Positions 52,026-63,319 are shown, counted from the first letter of the stretch. The stretch is 64,000 nt of DNA from Aphrophora alni (GCA_963513935.1 OY740772.1:105931797-105995796), one strand, 5' to 3'. The notes: generated by a model from the sequence alone, not told the origin. Numbers and translations are program-made.

Positions 52026-52930
52026 TATATATATATAAGCTGTATGCCAATTATCAACAGCTGCGTGCTAAGTATCTATAGTTGCAAGACAAATATCTAT
52101 AAGATCATGTCAAAGTATCTATAGCTGCATGCCAAGTATATATAAGCTGTAAGCCAATTATCTACTACTGCATGCTAAGTATCTACAGCTGCAAGACAAA
52201 TATCTATAAGATCATGTCAAGTATCTATAGTTGTATATCAAATAGTAGCTATAGCTGCATACCAAGTATCTTTAGATGCATGCTAAGTATCTATAGCTGC
52301 AAGACAAGTATCTATAAGATCATGTCAAGTGTCTATAGTTGTATGTCAAATAGTAGCTATAGCTGCATACCAAGTATCTTTAGATGCATGCTAATTATCT
52401 ACAGCTGCAAGATAAATATCTATAAGATCATGTCAAGTATCTATAGTTGTATGTCAAATAGTAGGTATAGCTGCATACCAAGTATCTTTAGATGCATGCT
52501 AAGTATCTATAGCTGCAAGACAAAATAATATCTATAAGATCATGTCAAGTATCTATAGTTGTATGTCAAATAGTAGTTATAGCTGCATACCAACTATCTT
52601 TAGATGCATGCTAATTATCTACAGCTGCAAGATAAATATCTATAAGATCATGTCAAGTATCTATAGTTGTATGTCAAATAGTAGCTATAGCTGCATACCC
52701 AGTATTTTTAGATGCATGCTAAGTATCTATAGCCGCATGACAAGTATCTATAACTGCATACCAATTATCTATAACTGCAATCCAAGTATCTTTAATTATA
52801 TTAATCCCAAGTATATATATATATAGCTGCATGCGAAGTACCTATAGCTTAATGTTAAGTATCTAGAGCTACATTCCAAGAATCTATAGCTGCATCCCAA
52901 GTATCTATAGCTCAATGCTAAAAACTACTG
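52026..52930 (+). repeat. 21-22-bp minisatellite, right part, with 108-bp higher-order unit
   Basis: Continuation of 30,716-30,966. Between about 52,160 and 52,730 five monomers form a higher-order unit of 108 bp, marked by AAGATCATGTCAAGT at 52,209, 52,317, 52,425, 52,537 and 52,645 (spacing 108, 108, 112, 108). Because 108 is divisible by three, long Ser/Cys/Ile-rich open frames run through it; they are artefacts. Confidence 0.9.
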
Positions 52931-53465
52931 TGTAAACTATAATACAAGTTTTAACATTTGATCAATGTAACTACTGTACGAATAGCAATGAGAGGAACAT
53001 ACTCATGGTTTTGACAAGTAAAGGATTTTAGGGGAACAAAACACATATGAGGGTTGAATTAAAGGTAGTCGGGATCGAGTGATATTAGGGTTGGTCACAG
53101 TGGTGCTGGAGAAGGGGCTGTTTGTTCAATTGGTCACGGGTAGTAACGTCTGGCAGCCATCTGTGACAGCCATGTTCACAAGTAAACTTGTAACTCTTGT
53201 GCTTAGACACTTGGTTGTTTCTATAAAAAAATAAACACGTTGTCGTGATTTCAATACAGACATCTGTGCATTCACAGCAGAAAACACATTTTACATCATT
53301 TGTAAAAATATATTTTTAAATAATAATTTAGGAGATACTATAAAACACATATTGTAGTTTTACGGTTACTTAAAAGCGATATTTTGAATTTTTTAACAAA
53401 ATTAACAACTCGATCAACCTAATACTACTGGCGTGATAATTCCTAGACGCTCTTTCTGGATTTAT
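52931..53465. other. Intergenic DNA, no gene seen
   Basis: No frame or repeat of note; ordinary AT-rich sequence. Confidence 0.4.
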
Positions 53466-53469
53466 ACCT

Positions 53470-53570
53470 TTCTTCATCTAGTCTTGAGTAGCATAATTCT
53501 CTTTCATCTTTCCTATCAAATTTGTCTTGACCAACTCTTGTTCTCTTCCGACTACGACGATTATAACAGG
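53470..53570 (-). repeat. Dispersed repeat family R1, inverted partial copy
   Basis: Reverse blocks CTCTTTCATCTTTCCTATCAAA, TTGACCAACTCTTGTTCTCTT and CCGACTACGACGATTATA. Confidence 0.5.
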
Positions 53571-53710
53571 GTTATTCAAAAACGTCTATAAAACATGTTA
53601 TACTTTATTTGATTTCGTCATATTTGGTATCAATGGGTAGCAAATGACTTCAAGTTTTAATTCTAATAGTTGATTGTAGATAACAAATGTAGTTAGGTTT
53701 TGCCAACAAA

Positions 53711-53930
53711 ATGGTCAATACTCCAACGGAGAAGTTCGTTGTGTGATTAAGTTTGAAAAACTCAATCTATTACTGTCGTGCAACTTCATTTTAGGACTCT
53801 TTATCTTAAAGATCCTCCAACTAGGAAGTCATTCTACGACTGGTACAAAAAGTTCAAGAATACAGGCTGTTTATGTAAATGGGAAAGCATAGATAGGGCA
53901 GCAAAACCTGGAGATCTAGTTGCACATGTT
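53711..53930 (+). pseudogene. Helix-turn-helix transposase N-terminal remnant (DUF4817-like)
   Basis: After an ATG at 53,711, which is interrupted by a stop and a shift near 53,745, the frame from about 53,775 reads L-H-F-R-T-L, then D-P-P-T-R-K-S-F-Y-D-W-Y-K-K-F-K-N-T-G-C-L-C-K. This is the helix-turn-helix domain (F-R ... P-P-x-R-x-S-I-x-x-W-Y-K-x-F-x-x-T-G) seen in many insect mariner-related and DUF4817 transposon proteins. The motif GGGTTATTCAAAAACG at about 53,571 may be the element's end. The catalytic region is gone. Confidence 0.6.
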
Positions 53931-54059
53931 CGACTATCTCTCTTACTTGGTCTGCAAAAATCTACGACCAAAGTAAGTTTCGAACTTCAAATTAGCGATT
54001 TTGATACTCGGGTGAAATGGTTAATCGAATTACTCGGTTTCCAATGATTTCAATACTCG

Positions 54060-54890
54060 TATTATTATTTCGAAATCGAGTATCTGCGCAGAATGATTTT
54101 GCACATTGGATTCGAACTCAGCTTTACCAATCAGATAGTTTTAGATAAACCTACACTTTCGCGTTCTATCTGTTAGACTGATCCACCAAGTATTTATTTT
54201 TTTAAACAATATCTGATTGACACTTGTAATACGTAATTAAATGTTATCCTGCCTCGACACAAATTCAGTAATTTAACGTTAGTACAATTATTACCAACAT
54301 TAATAATTTAGTTGTTATTTAAAATAAGTTAATTTACTATATTTTTTATAAAGATGGTAACCTATTAATATTTATTTAAACACAAATAATAACAATTAAA
54401 TAATAATTTAATTTACTTTTAGTTAATGTGGAAATAAATGAATATTATTGTTATTTTAAATTGAACTTTAACAATCTAAATCATTTTAACTCAAAATCGT
54501 AATGTTTAATTAATGTGTAGTGAAAAGTTTCAGCTTAGAAACTAATATAACCAAAGTAGAAACACCGAGCATTTTGTTTGGAATTGACACAACACTGACG
54601 AATATCGTTGTCCGAGGATTTTATTTCGAATTCATACTCGCACATTACCTCCTCCTTGTTCCTAGTTACGAGGATTTTGTCCGAATATTTTAATACGAAA
54701 CCGATGATTTTAATACTCGGAATGCTCCGAGGATTTTGATATTCGGATTCACCGAGTATTTTAATTCGAACTCACACATCACTACTTCAAATACTTAAGC
54801 CCACTGTCACTGTATGCATTACAGTGAGGTGATCCTTCGTTCAGCCCCAATCCCCGTTTGATAATAGTATAACATCTACATTTTTCATGT
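54060..54890. other. Intergenic DNA with repeated FIELD-like motif
   Basis: A motif like CGAGGATTTT-ATTCG or CGAGTATTTTAATTCGA recurs at least five times between 54,020 and 54,770, mostly as imperfect copies. No gene was seen. Confidence 0.35.
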
Positions 54891-54894
54891 ACTC

Positions 54895-55075
54895 TTGAAT
54901 TATATTCCTCTCTTTCATCTTTCCTATCAGAACTTTCTTGAACAACTCTTGTTCTTTTCCGACTTTGTAGCTTCTATAGAACACGAGAGCTATATTTTAA
55001 GTTCTTTTCTTATTTCTTTTATAAGGCTATGATGACCAAAAGGTTTTTCTCTTTTATACAGAAAACGTTAAAAAG
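54895..55075 (-). repeat. Dispersed repeat family R1, inverted near full-length copy
   Basis: Reverse order of the R1 blocks, from ATTCCTCTCTTTCATCTTTCC and AACAACTCTTGTTCTTTTCCGAC to CTATGATGACCAAAAGG-TTTTCTC-TTT. A run of eight G follows at about 55,076. Confidence 0.55.
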
Positions 55076-55540
55076 GGGGGGGGGAATAACAAGATACTAT
55101 ATCACCCATAATTATTACACCCCAGGTCAATAACACAGGCTTGACGTAGTCTCAAGCTGATTGGTTGATACATCTGTGGAGCCGAAGGTAGAGTATCATT
55201 TACGTTAACTTAGATTTATACTGTTTTGATCATAATAACTATATTATAATAACACAAACTGTATAGTTATCTTTATTCTACTTTATGTACATTTCAATAC
55301 ACTGTTTATTGTACCTCTGAAGATGATAGCAGTGCTATTAATTAAAATGTACTTCAGGTAGAATAAACATAAATTTACAGTCTTTATGTTGTTAGCGTTT
55401 TATTGTGGTTTTGGGGAATTTTCTTTCATTTTATATTAACCACAGTGCTCTTGTGATTCATATAAATAACTGTATTATTTAAGGGAATGAATATGATAAT
55501 TCCTGTTTTATATTATTAATCTGGTTTAATTCGTCATTTG

Positions 55541-55702
55541 TGATACACGACGTCTTGAGAGTATAAATCAACTCTCTTTATCAGGTTCTTTCCTTAGGTT
55601 ATAAAATATAGTTATAGTTTCGAACATGACCCTTGGTTGTTTATCTCTTTATGCTTTAGGTTAACCAGAGTTGATTTATACTCTCGAAGCGTCTTGTGTT
55701 AC
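55541..55702. repeat. Foldback element with degenerate hammerhead-like arms
   Basis: Arms 55,541-55,576 and 55,667-55,702 are inverted copies (about 30 of 36 bases pair), each containing GAGAGTATAAATCAACTC. On the minus strand of the left arm, CTGATAA is followed by a GAGAG...CTCTC hairpin and AAGAC-GTC. This is a hammerhead-like order with one core change. Confidence 0.4.
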
Positions 55703-55709
55703 TTTTCAT

Positions 55710-56230
55710 ATACAAAAATGAAGACAAATCTCCGATTAAACCATGTTAATAAATCATAAGTATTGCAATTGTGTTTTAGTTTTAATAGCCTTAATTGTGT
55801 TGAATCAATTATTATTAATAACTACTGAATTATTTTAAATTTTGAATCTGTAATTTCGAGTTTTATCGATCGGTAAGATTTAAATAAATTTCATCTATTT
55901 GTGGGGGAAATTAATTATCTATATTACACGAACAATTACGAACAATTTAACATTATATTGGCGTAATTAAATATCAGAGTACCACACAAATTATCAATAT
56001 ATTCACGGCAAGATAAACATTGTTTGCAGATATTAAATTATAAAAAAATGAAATATCCGGACGCCATATTTGCTACTTGATACACCGGAAACGGAAAAGA
56101 TAGTCTGAGGGAAGTCATTATAAAATGTGTTGTGTGTAGGACGCGGCCGAAGATAGCGCTTTGATCAAGTAGGCCAGAAGTATAGCGTTCTTGGAATTTG
56201 GAAGGCAATGTCTGGATTGTATTATACTAC
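55710..56230. other. Intergenic DNA, no gene seen
   Basis: AT-rich with no recognised repeat or frame. Confidence 0.4.
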
Positions 56231-56234
56231 TTAA

Positions 56235-56440
56235 TACGAATCTACTTGTTTAAAGGTAAAAAACCGTCAACTATCATTAAAAAAAGGTAAAGATAAAGTA
56301 AAGTAGCGTCAGCGTTGGAAAAGAACAAGAGTTAATCAAGAGAGAACTGAAAGAGAGGGATCTAACCCAATATTACACGAAACAAAAGGGTAAGTATCTA
56401 AGTCACGCTCGTACTCACTCTAGTGGAGCCCCTGAGGGTC
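56235..56440 (+). repeat. Dispersed repeat family R1, copy
   Basis: Contains GTTTAAAGGTAAAAAACCGTC, GAAAAGAACAAGAGTTAATCAAGAGA, GAGGGATCTAACCCAATATTACA and the terminal GAGCCCCTGAGGGT. Confidence 0.55.
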
Positions 56441-56449
56441 TGGTTGGTT

Positions 56450-58120
56450 AATATTTAAAAGAAGAATTTAATTCACTAAATGATATTGAATAAAATAACG
56501 AATCTATTTAAATTTATTTTAAACAAATAATTTAAATAAATTAAAACCAATTTACTTTAATTTCTCGCATAAAAGTAATTTTGTTTTGTGGCCCCGTGAT
56601 TCTATAGTTTTTATTCAAATGATCTCAGTCTGTATGCTTACAATTCGTGGCGAGACCAATTGAGAGGACAGATTTTGTTTCAAATTCACTCAATGCACAC
56701 TATGTAGGCTTTTTTAACGTTATTTAAATAACTCAAAATTGTAGTTACCTTTACGACAAAAACTGTTTATCAAAGCAGTTCTAACGAATTTGATCTATTC
56801 ATCTGAAATGAAGATACTAAGGACCTAATCCAAATGTAAGAACCATCTCCAAAAAAAAAAAAATTATTTCGGGAAATATTGGTAAAGAAAATATTGAAAA
56901 ATCGTCTCTAAGTACTGTAATAACCTAATTTCCCGAAGTTATCTCAATAGTTTTAGATTTTTTTAAATAAAATGGAAAGATAATAACTCAAACGACAGTA
57001 ACAAGAAAAAAAAAAAAAAAAAAAGAAGAAAAAAAAGTTGGTGAAAGAATAATCGTCAAACAAAGAAAATGAAAAGCTTGATTATAGTCAAATACGACTT
57101 GTTTATGGCACAAGCGAAAGTAATTTAGCCAATTAGTTAATTTTATTTTACATACAGTGTCCATTTTCACTTTTTAAATGATGTGATCGAACTGACAGTT
57201 GGTAACGACTAGTGTTGGTTGGTTTTTATTTCGTTTTGGAGATGTTTGAGTGAGAAAGTTTGTGGTATATTTTTACACCGTTTATTATAGCAATAATTAT
57301 TATGAGATGAGTTATAGGAAGACTTTTGCTTTTACAATTTTTGGGAAATATATTGAGTTTTTTTTAAAAAATTTTAATTAAGTGAGGTAGGGGAGTTTAA
57401 AAAACTTCTTTTTCTATAGTTGCTGTTCGAAGTGTTCAACTAGACCATGATATGGAAAAATCAGTTAAACAACATAAAACTCAACACTCTTTTTTAGGTT
57501 GTAAGGACAAAATACAAAATATAGAACCTAACTTAACCTAACCTGACCTAACCTAACCTAACGTAAACTAATCTAGCTAACCCAAAATAAAGTAACGTAA
57601 TTTAACCTAACCTAATCTAAATATCAGGGAATCTACTGATATTTTTTATAATTTGGTCTTATATCACTATGAAAATTATTAATACTTCGTTTATTATCTT
57701 GAACATCATCTACAATTTTTCAAAAACGCTAATATAAGACCCTCTGAAAACTAAATATTTCATAAGCCAAATATTTCATCAGAATCTCAATGATCATGGC
57801 TATTATCGAAATAGGCAAAACACAAATAACGATACATTTTGTAATTCCTGAATTTTTTAATTATTATTTTGTTGGTATAGAATGCCTCCAACCCTCAATA
57901 TTTGTGCCGGTTAAAGAAAGCAAATCAAAATTGGATTACGTACAAGAGAATTAGGCCACAAAAAAAGGTATTATTGAAAATTATTTTATCTTAACAAGGG
58001 GGGGGGGTCATGTTAATTTTGTTAAAGAAAAATGCATAAAGTTGTTTGGAATTTTGAAAAGTAAGAATATAATTTTTTAAATGCAAAAGACTTATTTAAA
58101 CAAGTGGATGGACTCTATTA
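56450..58120. other. Intergenic DNA, no gene seen
   Basis: Poly(A)-like tracts lie at about 56,853 and 57,005-57,035. A degenerate CCTAA-rich patch (about 57,530-57,625) resembles decayed telomere-type repeat in reverse orientation. A run of nine G is at about 57,999. No gene was seen. Confidence 0.4.
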
Positions 58121-58124
58121 TGTT

Positions 58125-58760
58125 ACTTACCCGTCACAATCATAGGGCCTACAATATAACACAAGGAGGTCCTCTAAATGTAATGCACAAAAGTTGGTTT
58201 CCTGGGCCTTGTAAGTAATTTTAAATTGTTTGGTAGATCAAAGGGCCATATCCAGTAGGGTAAGTTTCTTTAAAACAGTTGTTACATAGGTTTTATGAAC
58301 CTTGTAATTGTGTATATTACAATTAACGTCGCGTCGTCTAGACATTAACAGGTCTCGTATTTATTAAAATCTCTCCACTCTCTTCGCTCGTATTCATATC
58401 AGAGCTTTAGTAAACCTTGAAGCTATACATAAGTGAGAAGCCTTCACTTCCTACGCGACCTTCGCAACTATACAAAATGGTACCATTACTATGTAGAATT
58501 GATATCTGCAAATTTTTTCTAATTTAGTGTGTTATAAGTTTAATATCCCAAGAGATATAACAATAAACTGTTTATAATGGCTGCCATTTTGACACTTTCA
58601 ATTAGATTATTCTGAATTTCAATAGGGTTCTATGACCACACTATAGTCCTCTATACAGAATTTCATGTTATCTTAATTTTTGTAGTCGCTATCGTGCTTA
58701 CGTACAAATGACAACAACGACGATAGACGGGCGACATGCCGAAAATAACGGGATTACAAA
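58125..58760 (+). repeat. Dispersed repeat family R2, copy
   Basis: The clearest forward copy, with both ends recognisable: CACAATCATAGGGCCTACAATATAACA at the left, then the AAAAGTTGGTTTCCTGGGCC, CCAGTAGGGTAAGTTTCTTT, TTAGTGTGTTATAAGTT, CAATAGGGTTCTATGACCACAC and TGCTTACGTACAAATGACAACAA blocks. Confidence 0.6.
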
Positions 58761-58789
58761 ACTGTTTTTAAAAAAAATCTATCTTTGTA

Positions 58790-59010
58790 ATTCAGTATAA
58801 CAAACACACAGAACACAATTCTCATAAAAAATACGCCTAAGTATCAGACGCGTTTCGACGACAAGGTCGTCCTCAATGAAAAGTTATAGTTATAGTTTGA
58901 TTGGTGTAGCTCGTGTATCACTGAAGAGGACGACCTTGTCGTCGAAACGAGTCTGATACTTAGGCGTATTTTTTATGAGAATTGTGTTCTGTGTGTTTGT
59001 TATACTGAAT
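58790..59010. repeat. Near-perfect foldback element with hammerhead-like core
   Basis: Arms 58,790-58,874 and 58,926-59,010 are inverted copies with one mismatch in 85 bp, separated by 51 nt. The right arm plus the end of the loop carries the hammerhead-like motif (58,915-58,959). It lies about 30 nt after an R2 copy. Confidence 0.85.
58915..58959 (+). ncRNA. Candidate type-I hammerhead ribozyme
   Basis: Helix I pairs GTATCA (58,915-58,920) with TGATAC (58,954-58,959). The core CTGAAGA (58,921-58,927) fits CUGANGA. Helix II pairs GACGAC with GTCGTC around a 3-nt loop, with one extra G before it. GAAA follows, then a very short helix III (AC...GT), and GTC (58,951-58,953) is the cleavage triplet. 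A minimal helix III is typical of hammerheads in Penelope-like retroelements and related mobile elements. The bulged G is a departure that may weaken activity. Confidence 0.45.
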
Positions 59011-59014
59011 AATT

Positions 59015-59880
59015 TTTCTCATAAGTCAAGCTCAACATTTAATATCTTTGTAATGTATGACCACAAATGGAAAAGATTTGTAAAAAATTCAATTAAATCG
59101 TGTAAGCTATTAAAATGACACATCTATCTTCCTATTTATTTTGCGAATTCAGTCTTGAGTCCGAAAGAAAATTGACAAAATTTTTCTTTTTACATTATTT
59201 TTTGTTCACAAACTTTGCAAAGAAGAAATAAATGTGGCTTTTTTTACTACTATTTATTATTTTTATTGCATAAGTTTTTAAAACAATATTTTAATAAATT
59301 TGTTTAAAATTTCAATCCTGAACAGTTATTTAATGTATAATTTTGCTTTGAACAGGCTCTTTAATAAAATTATAGCAAATATCGGACCGTGAAATGGGAA
59401 CATTAACACACTTAAAAGTAGTAAACAAATAGCACATCAATTTCTACAACAGCTCTAACCCGTTGAACTTTGGTACTATTCTTGTGTCACATTAAAATAG
59501 AAGATAAATTGTCGGTTTGTTTTCACATATTTGTAAGTCTTTGTTCTGTTCCAATCTCAATGCAACGTGAATGACCCTTTTCTTTTTCATTCCAACTTAT
59601 GGAGAAGCACATCTAGTCATCTCTTTTTGTCGTCGTTGTTATTTTTAGTTGTGACAAAACCTTGAAATAGAGCATCTAAATAACTGCAGGCTTGGGAAAT
59701 ACTGTATTGCAGAACCTTGGCGACAAATTTAATTTGATATTAAATATTTCTCTAGTGGATAAAAATTCAAATTTATGATGCTATAAAAGTATCTAGTGTC
59801 AGTTTTGGAAGATAAAAGTTTTATTTAATCTATAATCCTTCTGTAAAAAAAACGTTAACAACAAGGTCAAACCTGTGCTA
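59015..59880. other. Intergenic DNA, no gene seen
   Basis: AT-rich with no frame or family member recognised. Confidence 0.4.
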
Positions 59881-59984
59881 AAACCACACAACTTAGGCAT
59901 AAAGGGACGGTTATTTGAATAAAGTTGAAGTTTTTTTTAAGCTGCAATTTAAATTGTACAGACACGTGCGTGAAATCGTAATGG

Positions 59985-61760
59985 TCCTTGGTTTTTCCTA
60001 CGGGCCCTAATAAAGAGAAATCCATTTTTATTATGTATGTAGCCCAACTGGATTGTAAATAATTAATAACTATTAATTACCTTATTTAGAGGTGATGAGG
60101 TCGAACAATCCTTATGTAGATATGATTACTATATCTTCTTCATATGACGCGTTTCGACTATTATTCAGTCATTATCAAATAAATATACAAAAACAAACTC
60201 ATAAACAACACAAAACACACGTTCAAGATTTTCACATTTAAAATCACTTTACACAATTTAAAAAAAAAAAAAAAAAAAAAAAAGAACAATAATTGCGGTT
60301 CATGACGTATAGAACTGTGTACCCCTTCTCAACAACGGAGACCCTTATCGCGTGACTACCTATTAATTCAATTGACGATCGAACGTTATCGAGAACGGTC
60401 ACCGGCAACGCGCGTCATCCGTGTGCACATGTATAAAGTTTTTTAAATTGTGTAAAGTGATTTTAAATGTGAAAATCTTGAACGTGTGTTTTGTGTTGTT
60501 TATGAGTTTGTTTTTGTATATTTATTTGATAATGACTGAATAATAGTCGAAACGCGTCATATGAAGAAGATATAGTAATCATATCTACATAAGGATTGTT
60601 CGACCTCATCACCTCTAAATAAGGTAATTAATAGTTATTAAAGAGAAATCAATGAAAATGAAATTATCTTTTCATATCAATAGATTTGTTTGTTTCAAAT
60701 CTCACAAAAAATGCTTTTAAAACTTATGCGCTATGCATTTCTCATTGTGTGGTTAAATTAAGTTGTACACGATTATTAAAAGAAATTTAATGAGGAAGTG
60801 GAAAGAGGGAGTGCATGTTGAATATTTAAAATAATATAAAAGGGGGTAGGGTGTGCTAAAACCACACGATTTAAGGGTTATTTAAGGGCTAGGGATAGTT
60901 ATTTTGATACAGTCGCCGTGATTTAGGCGGTCTGGCTCCAACATATTAATTTCTTCGTCAAATAAACACTCATATTCGTAATCAGAATAACTTTTAGTTT
61001 TATTTCACACCCCACACATAATATTTCAAAAAATTTTTTTTTCAACTCGATAGTTTTTGCCCCATATTTTTCCTATATTTGTGATAACACAAAGATATAA
61101 ATACAAAGTTTGAAATATATAGGATTTATCATCTTGTCTGTATAGACAGACATACACTTAAAAACGCAACCTTATAATCCTTGGCTTTTCTTATGGACCC
61201 TAATAAAGAGAAATCAATGAAAATCATCTTTTAATTTCAATTAAATTGTTTGTCTCTCATCTAACAAAAACTGCTTTTAAAACTTACAAGCTACGCATTT
61301 CTCATTGTTTGGTTAAATTAAGTTGTATTCGTCATATAAAAAACTATAATATATGATTTCCAACTGCAATTTCATTTCAAATCCAAATAATGTTTTTCTT
61401 GCAGATTTGTAGGTCAAGTTAGAGGAACACATATGATTTTCTTCTAACGTCAAAATATTTTTATTTCGTCAAATAAACACATATTCTTTATCAGAATAAC
61501 TTTTAGTTTTATATGACTCCCCATACATAATATTAAAAAAAAAATAAATAAATAACTTGACAATTTCCCCCTTTAACTATTTTTTTTTTTTTACCATTAT
61601 ATTTTTCCTATAAGCGAGACAATACACAGAATATAAATACGAAGTTTGAAATATATAGGATTTATCGTCTTGTCTGTGTAGACTGGTTGTGACTTACAGA
61701 TACACTCATGAAATTATAAAGGTCCTTAGTTTTACCTACGGACCCTAAAAATAGGAGATG
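59985..61760 (+). repeat. Locally duplicated block around CC-TTGG-TTTTCCTACGG
   Basis: The words GGTCCTTGG-TTTTCCTACGG, CCCTAATAAAGAGAAATC, GCTTTTAAAACTTA and GCATTTCTCATTGT-TGGTTAAATTAAGTTGTA recur at about 59,983/60,640, 61,177 and (partly) 61,725. They are spaced irregularly, indicating direct duplications of a roughly 500-bp block. The first copy is split by the foldback element. Confidence 0.55.
60023..60638. mobile_element. 616-bp foldback element with 12-bp target duplication
   Basis: Flanked by TAAAGAGAAATC at 60,011-60,022 and 60,639-60,650. Undisturbed copies of the host block (about 61,200) show this word once, so the duplication is due to insertion. Inside, arms of about 200 bp (60,064-60,265 and 60,439-60,640, the last bases merging with the duplication) are near-perfect inverted copies around a GC-richer loop. 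Both arms contain ATGACGCGTTTCGAC or its complement, the same signature as in the hammerhead-like foldbacks. No coding capacity was found. Confidence 0.75.
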
Positions 61761-61802
61761 GGTTAAAACTTTGTCTAAAAACACATTGAAAGAACTACAC
61801 AG

Positions 61803-62792
61803 GGTGTCCAAAAAGTATCAGAACGGCGTTATATTTTTTGAACCATTCCAGATTAAACAATAAAACTGAGCTCAGCAATACTATATCTTAAAATCTACTT
61901 TTTGAAGCAACTCCATAAATTTTTCATCGCCTTATAAGGAGTCGAAAGAAAATCTTACATTTTATGTCAGGTTTTATATCATATTAAAGGTCTTTGTTAG
62001 AAGAAATGAATGGCGCAAATCCGATCTCAAAAGGTTCATCCTATACAAAATGGCGGGAGATTAAAGTTACTTTGTTGGGCTTTTTAAAAATTGCTAAATT
62101 TTCTTGATATGAGTTACATAAGTAAAACCACACGGGATGTATGGAACAATTTTTCTGGATAGGAGGACGGAGATTTTTTTTTAATTTCGATGTGCTAGTT
62201 TGTCTACTTAATTGTAGTTTAAACACCAAATATACAATATGGCTGGAAAGAAACTTATCAACCTTCTTATTTTTTTAAATATTTGAGATATATGAATTCT
62301 GTTCGCGGCAAACTCTAGTGAGAGGGGCAACCTAAAGAAGCAAAGGTTTACGTTATTTTCATTGTGGAGGGACTAAGGGATGTTGCCCGAAAGTTTCAAT
62401 GACACATATATACTTTTGATACTTCATTTTAAATGTTTCTATGAGACAAGAAACATGACAAAAAAATTAAATTCTAACCACCCAAAACAAAAAAATAGCG
62501 ACCAAATGAGTTATTGCAATGAAACCAATTTTGTGTATGATTTATTATTTAGTAAATTTTATTCGAACCGGAAAATGTTACCATGAGTATTGATAAAAAC
62601 TATCTAATACAAATAAAAATTACAGTGTTATTAATTAATGATGTAAGCCTAACTAACCCCAGTATGTTTAGAGGGGAGGGTTTGAAATAGTTTAAAAGCA
62701 GAACCTATTTATCCAAAGACATTCCCAAAATTTCAATTTCTTTTCAATCCGTTAAAAATAAAACGGAAGGAGTCTCATACTTTTGGAACACC
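61803..62792. mobile_element. Non-autonomous DNA transposon-like element, ~990 bp
   Basis: Left end GGTGTCCAAAAAGTATCAGA; right end is the inverse of GGTGTTCCAAAAGTATGAGA. The interior has no transposase; its small frames (62 and 68 codons) show no motif. The AGGGTGTCCAAAAAGT-type terminus is common among arthropod transposons. The target duplication is not clear. Confidence 0.5.
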
Positions 62793-62944
62793 AATTGTTT
62801 TGTTAAGTAAAGTAAGTCTTTATTGCTTTGTACCATTTTATTGATAAGTGTAACGGAAACTCTATGTAGGCCTACATTAATTTAATCTTTATCACATTAA
62901 CCCTTTTCAATCCAAGCATCTTGTGTTGTAACATACTTCTTTAT

Positions 62945-63195
62945 ATTTTCCCTTTGTTTAAGAGCGAAAAACCTGTCTATCAATATCTCAATATAAAAAA
63001 AGAAAATCTCTAGCCCTTGAACACGATAACAGCGTCAGGGTCGGAAAAGAAGAAGAGTTTGTCTTAAGTGAATTGATAGAAAAGATGAAAGAGAGGAATA
63101 TCACTCAACAGTACGTGAAAAAAGTTGTAGATTCAGCTAGGTTATTTCGGGATTGCCAAACCACTCACTCGTTATAAATGAACCCCTATAGCGGG
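62945..63195 (+). repeat. Dispersed repeat family R1, near full-length copy
   Basis: TTTAAGAGCGAAAAACCTGTCTATCA, CTTGAACACGATAACAGCGTCAGGGTCGGAAAAGA, GATAGAAAAGATGAAAGAGAGGA, GTTGTAGATTCAGCTAGGTTA, then AATGAACCCCTATAGCGGG. Confidence 0.55.
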
Positions 63196-63256
63196 TTCCT
63201 TTACATTTGTTGATTCACTATTTCAAGTTTTAAATACAAAAAATCAACACTGCTAG

Positions 63257-63319
63257 TTGTAGGGAAGCCTTAACTTAAAGAAATTAAGTTTTTATAATGC
63301 AAGTAAGGCTTCCTACAGT
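63257..63319. other. Hairpin-forming sequence
   Basis: TTGTAGGGAAGCCTTAACTT pairs with the inverse of AAGTAAGGCTTCCTACAG around a loop of about 24 nt. The stem is about 18 bp with one or two bulges. The size is compatible with a microRNA-precursor-like hairpin or a tiny palindromic repeat; no further support. Confidence 0.4.

Noticed and set aside
52172..52826. 118- and 94-codon serine/cysteine/isoleucine-rich frames
   Set aside because: Translation of the 108-bp higher-order minisatellite unit, whose length is divisible by three.
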